Below, piece by piece: positions 37,899-48,838 of a stretch of 64,000 nucleotides of DNA; positions within the stretch are counted from its first letter, which is position 1, and the number at the start of each line of letters is the position of its first letter. The notes below the pieces were generated by a model. It made no database searches, was not told the DNA's origin, and saw only the letters and a program-made list of their open reading frames with translations. The stretch lies in NCBI RefSeq assembly GCF_011765625.1, contig NZ_CP050313.1, forward strand, positions 3,654,501 to 3,718,500, written 5' to 3'. The DNA comes from Shewanella aestuarii. GTDB lineage: Bacteria; Pseudomonadota; Gammaproteobacteria; Enterobacterales; Shewanellaceae. Made by a program: the position numbers and the translations under genes.

Positions 37899-38210
37899 CT
37901 AAGGTTGGCTAGGGTCTAAAATTAACGGCTTCAATAAGGTTTGCAAGTATACCAATACATCAAACTCATCTGCTCGCTCGGTACTCAACCAGCAGATGTC
38001 GCCATAAAACTCATAATGAAGCCATAATTGACTTCCTTCAAAGTCAAGCAGCCATTGATGACGGTCAGCCCCCCATTGACGCTCACGTATTTGGCAATCT
38101 AACGCCTGCGCTAAGGGCTCGGCAAACTGTTCAAATTGCTCAAAATCGACCTTGGCACAAATAAGCAAACTTAAATTATCTTTATCAAGACTGGTGGAAT
38201 ATATTTTCAT
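37899..38210 (-). CDS. DUF3630-type hypothetical protein
   Basis: Small acidic cytosolic protein of 103 residues from the start MKIYSTSLDKDNLSLL. A start 20 codons further up is possible but reads as leucine-rich noise overlapping the space just after selO; neither has a clear ribosome site. Aromatic residues cluster in RQWGADRHQWLLDFEGSQLWLHYEFYGDICWL. I associate it with DUF3630 from memory only. It follows selO on the same strand and precedes srkA by about 40 bp. Confidence 0.6.
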   Translation of the reverse strand: MKIYSTSLDKDNLSLLICAKVDFEQFEQFAEPLAQALDCQIRERQWGADRHQWLLDFEGSQLWLHYEFYGDICWLSTERADEFDVLVYLQTLLKPLILDPSQP

Positions 38211-38277
38211 GATTGTTACTACTAAAAGGTTTAGATCTAAAATAAGCTTATCTAAAGGTATAAGGAACATGCCCTAA

Positions 38278-39759
38278 TTAACTGCTACAAGACATGATAA
38301 GCCCTTGCCCCCAATCCGGTGGGCGTTTGGCAAAATCTTGCATATCAGGTTGCTCATCAAAAGGGTTTTCTAATAACTGCTGCAATTGTATTAATTTACT
38401 ATTATCACCTTGCTCTTCAATGGCAATAATCGCCTCTTGCGCTAAATAATTACGCAAAATATATTTGGGGTTCACGGCATTTCGTTGTTGTTGCCAAGCA
38501 TCAATATCAGCGACTTGAGCAACCCGCTGTTGATAGGCTTGATACCAAGTATCAAATTTAGCTAAATCAACAAAGTCATCACGCAACGAGCTATGTTGGC
38601 TGTTTGGGTCGAGCTCACCAAAGCGGCGTAAGCTGTTTGTATAATCAAGCTGGTTTTGCTCCAGCATTGTAGTGAACTCACCAATTAAGTGTAAATCTTG
38701 CTGTTGCTGCTCTTTTCTAGCAGCCTCTTTAACTTGATTATCAACAAAATCAAATGTCGGCAGGCCCATTTTTTGCCCCATAAAACTAAGATAATAATCA
38801 ACCAAATGACGTTGATATTGGTTAAGGGCGTGAATCAAATCATCTGACTCAATAATAGGTGTTAATGCTTGAGCCAAGCGCTGCAAATTCCAAAAGCCGA
38901 CTGCGGGCTGCTGACCAAAAGCGTAGCGACCTTGATGATCAGAATGATTACAAATAAAGTCTTCTTTAAATGTATCTAAAAATGAAAATGGCCCAAAATC
39001 GAAGCTATCACCTAAAATCGACATATTGTCGGTATTCATCACTCCATGCGCAAAACCAATACTTTGCCAGTGAGCAATCATTTTGGCCGTCGATGCCACT
39101 ACCTCGTTAAACCACTCTATATAGCCTGCTTTATCAGTGGATAGGTGCGGAAAATGTTGTGTAATGGTGAAGTCCACCAGCTGAGTTAATTTGGTTTTTT
39201 CCGCTTTTTCGGTGTAACTAAAATATTCAAAATGCCCAAATCGGATATGTGATTTTGCCAGTCTTACTGTGATAGCTGCGGTTTCTTGACCTTCACGCCA
39301 AACCGGTAAATCAGAGCCTATCACTGCTAATGCTCGAGTAGTAGGAACATTAAGCGCAGCAAGAGCTTCTGAAATCATAAACTCACGTACCGCAGAACGC
39401 ATAACGGCCCGACCATCACCCATACGTGAATAAGGTGTCGGCCCGCCGCCTTTTAGTGCCACATCCCAAGCACCATTTGGCCCTATGGCCTCACCCAAAA
39501 TAATCGAACGTCCATCACCCAACTTGGGGGTATAGCCGCCAAATTGATGGCCACTATAAACTTGAGCATAATAAGTTGCACCGTCAGCAGCATGATGCGC
39601 AGACAGCTGCATGAGCAACTCGTCATTAGGCTTGGTTAAACCAATCAGCTCAGCGGCTTTGTCACTCCACCCAAGCCAATGTGGATTGGATATGGGTTGC
39701 GGATAAACTTGGCTATAAAATCCTTCCAGCTTTTCAAAAAAATCCTGTTTAAAGCGCAT
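38278..39759 (-). CDS. selO: Protein adenylyltransferase SelO
   Basis: Pseudokinase-fold enzyme that AMPylates proteins during redox stress (YdiU/SelO family). Its 493 residues include the nucleotide-site lysine and turn [27 protein letters not shown] and the DFG-like FDFGPF metal site. The protein ends MSCSS: the penultimate Cys-Ser-Ser corresponds to the Sec-Ser-Ser end of human SelO, the expected bacterial cysteine version. AGGAAC precedes the ATG. Nine bases separate it from an upstream lipoprotein gene, so they are likely co-transcribed. Confidence 0.94.
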   Translation of the reverse strand: MRFKQDFFEKLEGFYSQVYPQPISNPHWLGWSDKAAELIGLTKPNDELLMQLSAHHAADGATYYAQVYSGHQFGGYTPKLGDGRSIILGEAIGPNGAWDVALKGGGPTPYSRMGDGRAVMRSAVREFMISEALAALNVPTTRALAVIGSDLPVWREGQETAAITVRLAKSHIRFGHFEYFSYTEKAEKTKLTQLVDFTITQHFPHLSTDKAGYIEWFNEVVASTAKMIAHWQSIGFAHGVMNTDNMSILGDSFDFGPFSFLDTFKEDFICNHSDHQGRYAFGQQPAVGFWNLQRLAQALTPIIESDDLIHALNQYQRHLVDYYLSFMGQKMGLPTFDFVDNQVKEAARKEQQQQDLHLIGEFTTMLEQNQLDYTNSLRRFGELDPNSQHSSLRDDFVDLAKFDTWYQAYQQRVAQVADIDAWQQQRNAVNPKYILRNYLAQEAIIAIEEQGDNSKLIQLQQLLENPFDEQPDMQDFAKRPPDWGQGLIMSCSS

Positions 39760-39768
39760 GCTGTGTTC

Positions 39769-40122
39769 CTATTGCAACTGCTGTAAAAACGTTTGGTCGC
39801 TAATTAATTGCAAACACGAAATACGATTATCGTCATGGGTTTCACATTGCTGACCACAAACAAAATCGACCTTCTCATTACCTGATATTCCATTAATTCG
39901 TAGCAGCCCTGCCCCTTTGGCCTGACATTGCTCTAAGGTGTCATAGTAACCTTTTATGTATTGATGTTGAGCAGGCTGCGACACCGCCAAGGTTTCGTCT
40001 GCAAAGTAAAAGAGCGTCCATTCAGGGCTGCGAATACAGCCGGTTAATAGCATAATAGCAACCACCAACAAACTGCTGCGTTTAATAAATTGAGCTGAAA
40101 TAAGCTGACGGATTTTAGCCAT
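39769..40122 (-). CDS. Small putative lipoprotein
   Basis: A 117-residue protein with an N-terminal basic/hydrophobic signal and a lipobox IMLLTGC placing the lipidated cysteine near residue 29. Four later cysteines, including CGQQC, may form disulfides. AAGGAATT precedes the ATG. I do not recognise the family. It leads directly into selO, which suggests a redox or envelope stress operon, but this is only context. Confidence 0.7.
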   Translation of the reverse strand: MAKIRQLISAQFIKRSSLLVVAIMLLTGCIRSPEWTLFYFADETLAVSQPAQHQYIKGYYDTLEQCQAKGAGLLRINGISGNEKVDFVCGQQCETHDDNRISCLQLISDQTFLQQLQ

Positions 40123-40150
40123 ATGGAATTCCTTGAGAAATTTTTAGCAT

Positions 40151-40175
40151 AAAAAAAGCGGACTGAGTCCGCTTT
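40151..40175 (-). terminator. Terminator upstream of the lipoprotein gene
   Basis: The arms AAAGCGGA/TCCGCTTT are followed by a T run on the minus strand. It would end transcripts from the Glu-Pro repeat gene after they pass the MITE. Confidence 0.75.
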
Positions 40176-40176
40176 A

Positions 40177-40338
40177 ATACCAATCACAGTAAATAAGTGG
40201 CCAGAAATAGCGTAGGAAAAATGCGGGATAACAAGGCAGATTTTTTTGATAAGTAGTTATTCTACAATCAAAAAATCTAACGTAGTTATCAGGTATTTTC
40301 ACAAGCTAGAATGATCAGTTATTTAATACGATTGGTAT
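40177..40338. mobile_element. 162-bp MITE-like element, full copy
   Basis: Ends carry imperfect terminal inverted repeats: ATACCAATCACAGTAAATAA on the left, and the right end's complement ATACCAATCGTATTAAATAA. No reading frame is inside. Two further partial copies lie at 36801-36873 and 61362-61460. Short elements with ATACCAATC ends are common in Shewanella and relatives as I recall; no transposase is in the window. TA flanks fit the usual target duplication but cannot be proven here. Confidence 0.78.
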
Positions 40339-40384
40339 AATATAATCAGTTAGCAATATCATACCTGATATCGCTAACGACAGA

Positions 40385-41149
<765 letters not shown>

Positions 41150-41477
41150 TCGATATCATCCTGCTGCACGCGAATTGCGCGGATTAATTAAGGCGACTGG
41201 ATATACCAAGCTTGCCCTGAGGGCTGTGGCATAAACTCACCGCTGCTTTTTTAAGCAGTCATTGTTATTAATAATCCAATCAACACCATAATATCAAGTA
41301 TTTATGCAAATTATCTGTAACAAAGCATTGATTAAAACCCAAATGGGATAATTAACATGATCAGTTAATCAATTTTGGCAAATCTATGCTCTAGCTCACG
41401 CTGTAAAGTGAATAAGTTGTTTAGGATTAAACTGCAGATTACACTTTTATTAGTTGAGCAAATTGCTAGGTTATTTC

Positions 41478-41864
41478 ATGACAGTTTCAGCAGTACTTTC
41501 TGGTAAATTACTTTTTGAATTTCGCACCATTGGGGCAATGGTTGAAATTTATTGCAAAGCACATCACCCACTCAAACCTGCTAAAGGCTTATGCGACTCC
41601 TGTTGTGAAATTCTAAGTTATGCTGAAACGCGTTTAGATCGCTGCCCATATGGCCAACAAAAGCCCACCTGCAACAAATGCCCTGTACATTGCTATAAAC
41701 CGGAAATGAAACAGAAAGTACGTGAAATAATGATATATGCAGGCCCAAGAATGCTACTGCCGCATCCCATTATGGCAATAAAACATTTACTAGCAGAGCG
41801 ACAACCCGCACCAGGAAAGCCCCCTGCTGGACTAAGTAACCGGCATTTACGTAAATTAGGTTAA
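41478..41864 (+). CDS. YgbA-like nitrous oxide-stimulated promoter family protein
   Basis: A 128-residue cysteine-rich protein from the chosen ATG. The YgbA_NO family pattern is clear: IYCKAHHP, LCDSCCEILSYAETRLDRCPYG, then KPTCNKCPVHCYKPEMKQKVREIM. Eight or more conserved cysteines suggest a metal or iron-sulfur site. In E. coli ygbA responds to NO through NsrR and aids recovery of amino-acid synthesis (family knowledge). A TTG eight codons upstream is an alternative start. I see no clear NsrR box. Confidence 0.82.
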   Translation: MTVSAVLSGKLLFEFRTIGAMVEIYCKAHHPLKPAKGLCDSCCEILSYAETRLDRCPYGQQKPTCNKCPVHCYKPEMKQKVREIMIYAGPRMLLPHPIMAIKHLLAERQPAPGKPPAGLSNRHLRKLG

Positions 41865-41937
41865 CGCTTACCTTAGCTAGTATACTTAATATACCTAAAA
41901 TTAAGGTATGATTTGCTTTTCATCCTGTTAAGTCGCA

Positions 41938-42834
41938 ATGAATAATCAACAGATATTTTTTCAAGCATATTGGTGGCTTTCATTACTGGGCGGTATTCAC
42001 TGCATCGGTGTAGCTTTTTATATCCGTTACATTTACCACAGCCATAACAATAGCCACAAAGCGCTAGCCATGATATTTGCTTTGATTGGGTTTTATTTTT
42101 TCACCGGACTCATTACCCGTGAAACAACCCCCATTCCTATCCATTTAATGTTAACGCTTATTATCCCTGTTTATTTTATCTTAATGCCGCTGCTTTATAT
42201 CTACAGCAAACAAAGTTTATACGGCAATCACTACCACCCGAGTTACGCCAAACACTTTTCTATAACATTAATGGCTGCATTAATGACCAGTTCGGCGATG
42301 TTATTTCGAGTCGGAATAAATCCCAAAATAAGCGATAATGCGATTCAATCCCTTGCTGACCTCAGCCAAATCAATATGTTGGCAATTATTTTGCCTCTTT
42401 TATTGGTCGCACAAACCATTATTTACTTTGTGTTAATTTATCAACTCCTCTCCAAGTTTCGTAAGCAACTAGTAAGCAATAATGGCCTATGCCTTAGCGA
42501 TATCCGTTTTCGTTGGATTTGCCTACTGGTAATTGGCATCTTAGTTAATTGGATTATTCGCTTGTCGCTGGTGTATTTACCGTTTGTTATTGGTGATTCA
42601 TTATCGTTACTTGCTCAAGCCACCACACGATTAAGCATGTTAGTCACAGTATATGTGTTCGCTTTTTATGGGCTCCATCAAATTACCCGCGCAGCCTATT
42701 TGCGTGGTGTATCAGGCCAAGCTGTACCCATAACTCATGGCAACCTGTCGAGCCAGCAAATTCTAGATGATACCGAAAAAGCATTTATTCAAGATGTCAT
42801 TCATAACAATCCTGACACTCACATCAACAAATAA
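41938..42834 (+). CDS. Seven-TM membrane protein resembling the sensor half of AraC-type regulators
   Basis: A 298-residue inner-membrane protein with about seven hydrophobic segments (near 12-30, 42-58, 70-90, 106-124, 146-168, 186-210, 218-245) and a short polar tail. This arrangement matches the N-terminal half of membrane-bound AraC-family proteins, but no C-terminal helix-turn-helix follows in any frame; it ends 35-40 residues after the last helix. It may be a naturally short relative or a truncated one. The ribosome site is weak. Confidence 0.6.
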   Translation: MNNQQIFFQAYWWLSLLGGIHCIGVAFYIRYIYHSHNNSHKALAMIFALIGFYFFTGLITRETTPIPIHLMLTLIIPVYFILMPLLYIYSKQSLYGNHYHPSYAKHFSITLMAALMTSSAMLFRVGINPKISDNAIQSLADLSQINMLAIILPLLLVAQTIIYFVLIYQLLSKFRKQLVSNNGLCLSDIRFRWICLLVIGILVNWIIRLSLVYLPFVIGDSLSLLAQATTRLSMLVTVYVFAFYGLHQITRAAYLRGVSGQAVPITHGNLSSQQILDDTEKAFIQDVIHNNPDTHINK

Positions 42835-42968
42835 TCAATTATTGCTCTCTTTACACCCACTAGCATGCTGCTCTGAGTATTGGCATAAGATAGAATAAAA
42901 CCACTCTTACATTAGATAGATGTGATAACTTATCAACACGCTTTATCGTTACTTAATTTGAGGTGTTT

Positions 42969-43547
42969 ATGACACGTTTATACGCTTTTTTCACTATGGC
43001 CCTAATCAGTGCAACGCTAATCTTTAGCCCTAGCAGTTTCGCAAAAGATGATAGCTACACAGAAGCTATTACCAACTTTCAAAAAGCGGCAGAAACACAA
43101 GCATTTTTTAACACAGCTTATGGCTATGCCATTTTCCCCACTGTGGGTAAAGGTGGCTTTGGCATTGGCGCAGCCTACGGCAAAGGCAGAGTTTACAAAG
43201 GTGGCATGCACACAGGTAATTCAAGCTTAAGTCAGCTATCTGTAGGCTTTCAAATTGGGGGGCAAGCCTACAGTGAAATCATCTTTTTTAAAGATGCCAA
43301 AGCTTATAATGATTTCACCAGTGGCAGTTTTGAATTTACCGCACAAGCTTCGGCAGTTGCGATTAACTTAGGTGCAAGTGCCCAAGTAGGTACGACAGGA
43401 AATTCAGCTAGTGCAGGTCAAGGCGGCAGTAACCACACCGCAGCAGCCAGCTATATGAATGGCATGGCGATCTTCACCGCAGCCAAAGGCGGCCTAATGT
43501 ATGAAGCCGCCTTAGCGGGTCAATCATTTACTTTTGATGCTAAATAA
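42969..43547 (+). CDS. Secreted SYLF-domain (YSC84-like) lipid-binding protein
   Basis: A 192-residue exported protein. A signal peptide (LYAFFTMALISATLIFSPSSFA) covers residues 1-25. The SYLF domain begins near residue 35 and shows the signature YGYAIFPTVGKGGFGIGAAYGKG. SYLF domains bind phosphoinositides in eukaryotes; the bacterial role is unclear. I use the ATG with GAGG six bases upstream; a GTG two codons earlier is less likely. A terminator follows. Confidence 0.85.
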   Translation: MTRLYAFFTMALISATLIFSPSSFAKDDSYTEAITNFQKAAETQAFFNTAYGYAIFPTVGKGGFGIGAAYGKGRVYKGGMHTGNSSLSQLSVGFQIGGQAYSEIIFFKDAKAYNDFTSGSFEFTAQASAVAINLGASAQVGTTGNSASAGQGGSNHTAAASYMNGMAIFTAAKGGLMYEAALAGQSFTFDAK

Positions 43548-43578
43548 TCACTTTAAGCCTAAAGGGTTAAATAAAAAC

Positions 43579-43602
43579 GGCGACTTAATGGTCGCCATTT
43601 TT
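43579..43602 (+). terminator. Terminator after the SYLF gene
   Basis: GGCGAC/GTCGCC stem with loop TTAATG, then ATTTTTA on the plus strand. Confidence 0.75.
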
Positions 43603-43646
43603 ATGCGCTGTGATGATGAAAAATTATATGGTCCATCAAGCAAGAC

Positions 43647-44345
43647 TCAAGCGCTTTGCCCTTTGGTTTGGGCGAAGATCCATGACATTAGGATCAAATC
43701 ATTTAACGAAGCAGTGCACGGTAATTTATGCAGACTTATGGTTAAAACAACATTACTCATGCCCCAAGGCACTGGCGGCAGCGCCACTGGCTTGGTTAAA
43801 TCAAAATCTACTCTAAAATCACGATTTTCTCGTGTTAAACGATAAGTGAATACACTTGGCTCGATATACATGTGCCACACGTTAGTCACTGATGCAGTTA
43901 AACCATTTTCATTAAAGTTGGCGATTGATTCTGCATCCACAGGAAATGACTGCTGGGTAGCACTACCCGAATACGCTGTATCACCACCATACATAGTGAC
44001 TTTATCTTCAGTGCCATCTTCATGGCGATGATCATGCTTTAAGCGTAAACCACTGGCGGTTTTGGTAATAACCCAAGTGCGTGAATGATCATCACCCACA
44101 TGAAAAGGGATTTTTAATTCGGTATCGCTGCACTCACGCACATGCATGATAAGTTTTTTACCGGTAAAGGCATCATCTGCACTATTACCCGCGGTCACTT
44201 CACCCGCAAAGGCTTTGCCGCAATGAGCTGCTATGGCATCAAAATACTGGTTTTGAGTACTATCTGCCGCAATGACAGCTGATGAAAAAACTGCTGAGGT
44301 TGCAATAGAAAAAGCCAATGCTTTTGTGATAGGTGTTGTTGTCAT
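43647..44345 (-). CDS. Secreted hypothetical protein, probable frameshifted C-terminus
   Basis: A 232-residue protein with a signal peptide (KALAFSIATSAVFSSAVIA, cleaved near 27) and two cysteines likely to pair (AHCGKAF and VRECSD). Its histidine-rich centre includes KHDHRHEDGTEDKVTMYGG. Family unrecognised. After VALPPVPWG the sequence changes character for the last ~32 residues (MSNVVLTISLHKLPCTA...). One extra G in the GGGG at the complement of 43762-43765 would instead give Gly-His-Glu-stop, so the native end may be near 43750. The ribosome site is weak. Confidence 0.65.
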   Translation of the reverse strand: MTTTPITKALAFSIATSAVFSSAVIAADSTQNQYFDAIAAHCGKAFAGEVTAGNSADDAFTGKKLIMHVRECSDTELKIPFHVGDDHSRTWVITKTASGLRLKHDHRHEDGTEDKVTMYGGDTAYSGSATQQSFPVDAESIANFNENGLTASVTNVWHMYIEPSVFTYRLTRENRDFRVDFDLTKPVALPPVPWGMSNVVLTISLHKLPCTASLNDLILMSWIFAQTKGQSA

Positions 44346-44433
44346 TATTGTGCCTATTTAAGAATAATTATTGCCCCCCACACTAGCAGGGTTTATTTAA
44401 TTTAACCTGAAGGAAACCACTGATATTTGGTCA

Positions 44434-44464
44434 ATAAAAAAGCTGCTAGTTTCCTAAGCAGCTT
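44434..44464 (-). terminator. Terminator of ygiQ
   Basis: AAGCTGCT/AGCAGCTT stem with a nine-base loop and T run on the minus strand, 18 bp past the ygiQ stop. Confidence 0.85.
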
Positions 44465-44482
44465 GATATTGTGCGCTGGCAG

Positions 44483-46813
44483 TTAACGCTTATTGCTTGC
44501 TTTAGCCGCAGATGGGATTCGTTTATGCTTTGAAGGGGTTGCCCAACCGTTAGTTGCCCCTGATTTGCCGGCCGCTTTACCCGTTGCAGCTTTACCCTGA
44601 CCTTCCTTAGCCGTTGGTTTTGACTTACCTTTAGGTTTTGCATCAGCGATTGCGCCAGATTTACGATCCTCAAACTGATTTGCGGAGAATCGTGTCATTG
44701 CTTTTTGACCGCCTTGATTGGCTTTACTGTTTGCCGGTTTTTGCCCCCATTTAGTACGGCTTTGCTCGTTACGTGTTTCTGGCGGCACTAAATGATTCGG
44801 GCCGTTGCCAATTAAATGGGCTTTACCCATGGCAAGTAGTGCCTCACGGATCAATGGCCAGCCTGCAGGATCGTGATAACGCAATAACGACTTATGTAAA
44901 CGGCGTTGACGGCCTTTTTTGGGTACGCTGACTTGCTCGCTGGTGTGCTTTACATTTTTAAGTGAGTTCAGCTCAGTGTGATAAATGGTCGTAGCATTGG
45001 CCATGGGTGATGGATAAAAGTTTTGCACTTGGTCAAGCTTGAACTTTTGCCCTTTTAGCCACAATGCCAAATTCACCATATCTTCATCAGTAGTGCCTGG
45101 ATGAGCAGAAATAAAATACGGAATTAAAAATTGCTCTTTGCCCGCTTCTTTAGAGAACTTATCAAATAGCTCTTTAAACTTATCGTAAGTACCCATGCCC
45201 GGCTTCATCATTTTTCTCAGCGGGCCTTCTTCGGTATGTTCTGGAGCAATTTTTAAATAGCCACCCACATGATACTTAGCCAACTCTTTAATGTAGCTTG
45301 GGTCTTCAATGGCCAAGTCATATCGCACACCGGAGGCAATTAATACCTTTTTAATCCCCGGCACATCGCGAGCCGCGCGGTATAAATCGATAGTATGTTT
45401 ATGATCTGTGCCTAAATGGCCACATATTGAGGGGTAGACACATGACAATCTTCGGCAGGTTTTTTCAGCTTTTTCGCTGGTGCAACCTAAACGATACATG
45501 TTGGCCGTTGGGCCTCCCAAATCAGAAATCACCCCTGTAAACCCGGGTACTTTTTGTTGAATATCTTTGATTTCTTTAATAATTGATTCTTGTGAGCGAC
45601 TTTGAATAATACGTCCTTCGTGTTCGGTAATTGAACAGAATGAACAGCCGCCAAAACACCCTCGCATGATGTTAATTGAGGTTTTGATCATATCGTAGGC
45701 AGGGATTTTTTCTTTGCCATATATTGGGTGCGGAACACGCTGGTAAGGCAAATCAAATACCGCATCCATTTCGTCGGTATTTAATGGCCATGCGGGCGGA
45801 TTAACCCACACGCCACGGTGTGCGTCATGGGGTTGGAATAATGCCCGTGCACAACCAGGGTTTTGCTCTTGATGTAAAATACGTGATGCATGGGCATATA
45901 AATATTTATCAGCCGCAACTTTGTCATAGGCGGGTAACAATACGTATGTTTTATCCCATGGTTTTGGGCGTGGTGGCTGAATACTAATCGCTTTAGGAGC
46001 ATCGTTATCAAAGATTTTTTTATCTGATGGGCCTGACAGTTTTTCACAGCCAACATCATCTGCCCCATAGGGATTAGGGATAGGGTCGATTTTATGAAGC
46101 TGATCAATTTTACGTGAGTCCATGCCACGCCAACCGGGCATGGGCTCTTTTCGCATTACCGCGGTGCCGCGAACATCATCAATTTGATTAATCGCTTCGC
46201 CTTTGGCTAAACGGTGGGCAACTTCCACCAGCGGTCGCTCAGCATTGCCATAAATTAGAATGTCAGCTTTGGCATCAAAAATGACACTGCGACGCACTTT
46301 ATCTGACCAATAATCATAATGCGCAATTCGGCGTAAACTGGCTTCAATACCGCCAATCACCACGGGCACCTCTTTAAAGGCTTCTTTACAGCGCTGGGTG
46401 TAAACGGTCACCGCACGATCAGGTCGTTTGCCACCGATATTTCCTGGGGTATAAGCATCATCATGACGTAACTTTCTGTCTGCCGTATAACGGTTTATCA
46501 TCGAGTCCATGTTACCAGCGGTCACACCAAAAAATAGATTCGGCTTGCCAAGCTGCATAAAGTCTTGTTTGCTTGACCAGTCTGGCTGAGAAATAATCCC
46601 CACCCGAAACCCCTGCGCTTCAAGCATGCGGCCAATCACTGCCATCCCAAAGCTAGGATGATCAACATAGGCGTCACCGGTGACAATAATGATGTCGCAA
46701 CTATCCCAGCCCAGCTTGTCCATCTCTTTACGAGACATAGGCAAAAACGGCGCGGTTCCGTAACATTCAGCCCAAAACTTTGGATAATTAAATAATGTTG
46801 ACTCAACTTGCAT
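44483..46813 (-). CDS. YgiQ family radical SAM protein
   Basis: Large 776-residue UPF0313/YgiQ protein. A UPF0313 N-terminal region ([31 protein letters not shown]) comes first. The radical SAM cluster motif CFGGCSFC lies near residues 386-393, followed by DUF3362-type sequence. The last ~110 residues are lysine/alanine/glycine-rich and low in complexity ([20 protein letters not shown]), a likely flexible RNA-binding-like tail. The reaction is unknown. The ribosome site before the ATG is weak. Confidence 0.9.
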   Translation of the reverse strand: MQVESTLFNYPKFWAECYGTAPFLPMSRKEMDKLGWDSCDIIIVTGDAYVDHPSFGMAVIGRMLEAQGFRVGIISQPDWSSKQDFMQLGKPNLFFGVTAGNMDSMINRYTADRKLRHDDAYTPGNIGGKRPDRAVTVYTQRCKEAFKEVPVVIGGIEASLRRIAHYDYWSDKVRRSVIFDAKADILIYGNAERPLVEVAHRLAKGEAINQIDDVRGTAVMRKEPMPGWRGMDSRKIDQLHKIDPIPNPYGADDVGCEKLSGPSDKKIFDNDAPKAISIQPPRPKPWDKTYVLLPAYDKVAADKYLYAHASRILHQEQNPGCARALFQPHDAHRGVWVNPPAWPLNTDEMDAVFDLPYQRVPHPIYGKEKIPAYDMIKTSINIMRGCFGGCSFCSITEHEGRIIQSRSQESIIKEIKDIQQKVPGFTGVISDLGGPTANMYRLGCTSEKAEKTCRRLSCVYPSICGHLGTDHKHTIDLYRAARDVPGIKKVLIASGVRYDLAIEDPSYIKELAKYHVGGYLKIAPEHTEEGPLRKMMKPGMGTYDKFKELFDKFSKEAGKEQFLIPYFISAHPGTTDEDMVNLALWLKGQKFKLDQVQNFYPSPMANATTIYHTELNSLKNVKHTSEQVSVPKKGRQRRLHKSLLRYHDPAGWPLIREALLAMGKAHLIGNGPNHLVPPETRNEQSRTKWGQKPANSKANQGGQKAMTRFSANQFEDRKSGAIADAKPKGKSKPTAKEGQGKAATGKAAGKSGATNGWATPSKHKRIPSAAKASNKR

Positions 46814-46992
46814 GCGTGTAACCTAAATATTGATGGATACGTCGATAAACGGTCGCGGAGTATACCAGTTGGCAAAGAGTAAGTGTGACTAAAAAATCAG
46901 CAGATGTGAAATATTTTTACTGAGGAACAATAACAAAAAACCTTATAAATACAGTGGGAATTGTAAAACTCCCACCTAATCAACCACTCAAG

Positions 46993-47388
46993 TTATAAGC
47001 CAAAAAAGAAACCGATATTAATCACCGCTAAACCAATAATGACAATCCATGAAATTAAAATTCCCCAAAAGCGACCAAAATGGTATCCGCCTTTACCTTG
47101 GGTTAATCCAATGGCATGTAATAAACGAGCAAATAACCACAAACCACCACACACATGCAGTATGGGTGCTGATAAACCATTTAGCTCAGCAAGCAACATT
47201 AACAGCATAGCAAAAGGTGCGTACTCTATTAGGTTTTTATGCACTCGGTCGGCTAGAATTAAGTCTTGATTTCCTCCATTTCCGATACCAATTTTTAGCC
47301 CTCGTCTAAGCTTTACCACGCGTAAACTAAAATAAATAGCCATAATGGCAGTTAAGCCAATGTATAAACCCGAAATACTTGCACTCAT
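46993..47388 (-). CDS. MAPEG family membrane protein
   Basis: A 131-residue four-helix membrane protein of the MAPEG (microsomal glutathione S-transferase-like) family. The ADRVHKNLIEYAPFAMLLMLLAELNG stretch carries the family's RxxxNxxE-like pattern. I choose the ATG with AAAAGGAC five bases upstream, 14 codons inside a longer frame. It sits alone between ygiQ and dadA. Function in bacteria is largely unknown. Confidence 0.85.
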   Translation of the reverse strand: MSASISGLYIGLTAIMAIYFSLRVVKLRRGLKIGIGNGGNQDLILADRVHKNLIEYAPFAMLLMLLAELNGLSAPILHVCGGLWLFARLLHAIGLTQGKGGYHFGRFWGILISWIVIIGLAVINIGFFFGL

Positions 47389-47490
47389 TTGCTGTCCTTT
47401 TAAATGATGTAAAAGAGCACTATATGCCAAATAATGAATTTGTTAATCAAAATTCGTTATAAATGTCTTTGCAACTAACCAATAAATAGC

Positions 47491-47527
47491 AAAAAGCGTG
47501 GAAAACCACTCTGATTTACCACGCTTA
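47491..47527 (-). terminator. Terminator of the ridA-dadA operon
   Basis: AAGCGTGG/CCACGCTT arms with an AT-rich tail on the minus strand, about 23 bp past the dadA stop. Confidence 0.75.
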
Positions 47528-47549
47528 TTTATTGTGACTAAATCCCTAG

Positions 47550-48803
47550 TTAGTTCACCGCATAATCATCCAATGTGATTTCTGGTGTTATACCACTCAT
47601 TAAATCAGCCAGCGCCTTGCCCGAACCTGCGGACATAGTCCAACCTAAATGCCCATGACCAGTATTTATATACAAGTTACCAATTTTTGAGCGGCCAATT
47701 AATGGCACGCCAGATGCAGAAACCGGCCTTAGCCCTGTCCAGTGTTTGGTGGTTTCAGGGCTAACAAAGGGGGTTGATTCTGGATAAATAGCATGAAGAA
47801 GATCATAAAGGTTCTGTAAACGCCCAGCATTGAGGTCTTTATCATAGCCATTAAACTCTGCGGTACCAGCAACCCGTATGCGATTACCAATAGGTACCAC
47901 AGCGGCGTGTAATGAATGGTCAATGACTGGCACTTTAGGTCCGCCTTGCCAACCATCTAATTCAAGGGTTAATGAATAGCCTTTACAGGGCTTCACGGGT
48001 AAATTAATGCCCACTTTACTGGCTAATAGCGGCGAATAACTCCCTGCTGCCAATACAAATGCATCAGCATCTAACTGGCCCTGACTGGTATCAAGGTGGG
48101 TTATTTTACCGTTTTGTTTATGGATATCGTTAACAGTTGTGCTGTACAAAAACCTTACTCCTGCGTTTTCAAGGTATTTTGACACTTCAACACAATATTG
48201 GTGGGCATCCCCAAAACGATCTTCGGGAAAATATATACTGCCTGCCAGCTTATCGTTTAAAGGAGCTAATGAAGGCTCTAACTCGAAAGTTTCTTCACGG
48301 GTTAACATTGAAAACTTTACCGCTTCTGGCTTTAAAAACTCTGCCATGGCGAGCACTTCATCCAACTCTTCATTATGACGGCATACTTTTAGAGTACCAT
48401 TACCGCCGCCAAGATCAGACAAGCCCATTTCTGTCGTCATGCTATCAAGCACGTCTAGGGTATATTTGGCCATGCGTGTATTACGAAAAATGCTTTGCTC
48501 GTATGTTTTACGGCTAGAGTTTTTCAGAAATGACAACCCCCAAAATGCTAATGAAGGTAGTGCTTTAGGCCTTAATAATAATGGTGAGTCTTCTTTACCA
48601 ATCATTTTGAGCATATTAAAAAATACACCCGGAGCATTCCAAGGGTCTGATAAACTGGGCGTCAGTAAGCCGCCATTGGCAAAGCTGGTTTCAAGCCCAG
48701 CACTTTCACGCCTATCAATCACGGTAACGTTATGGCCCTGCCGATGCAGATGATAAGCCGTACTCACACCTAGCAACCCGCTGCCGACTATAATGACATT
48801 CAT
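47550..48803 (-). CDS. dadA: D-amino acid dehydrogenase (DadA-type)
   Basis: FAD-dependent, membrane-linked enzyme oxidising D-amino acids to imino acids that hydrolyse to 2-oxo acids. Its 417 residues begin with the dinucleotide fold MNVIIVGSGLLGVSTAYHL and the ANGG loop, and end with the FAD-binding INTGHGHLGWTMSAGSGK. A GAGGGG ribosome site precedes the ATG. It follows a Rid gene by 35 bp, a sensible pair because Rid hydrolyses imines. Related DAO-family enzymes such as glycine or hydroxyproline oxidases cannot be fully excluded. Confidence 0.85.
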   Translation of the reverse strand: MNVIIVGSGLLGVSTAYHLHRQGHNVTVIDRRESAGLETSFANGGLLTPSLSDPWNAPGVFFNMLKMIGKEDSPLLLRPKALPSLAFWGLSFLKNSSRKTYEQSIFRNTRMAKYTLDVLDSMTTEMGLSDLGGGNGTLKVCRHNEELDEVLAMAEFLKPEAVKFSMLTREETFELEPSLAPLNDKLAGSIYFPEDRFGDAHQYCVEVSKYLENAGVRFLYSTTVNDIHKQNGKITHLDTSQGQLDADAFVLAAGSYSPLLASKVGINLPVKPCKGYSLTLELDGWQGGPKVPVIDHSLHAAVVPIGNRIRVAGTAEFNGYDKDLNAGRLQNLYDLLHAIYPESTPFVSPETTKHWTGLRPVSASGVPLIGRSKIGNLYINTGHGHLGWTMSAGSGKALADLMSGITPEITLDDYAVN

Positions 48804-48838
48804 ATCTACCCCTCAAGAATTGAAGAAGAAATGAGGGA

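Noticed and set aside
41340..41477. NsrR site before the ygbA-like gene
   Set aside because: Looked for AAGATGCATTT-type dyads and found none that convince.
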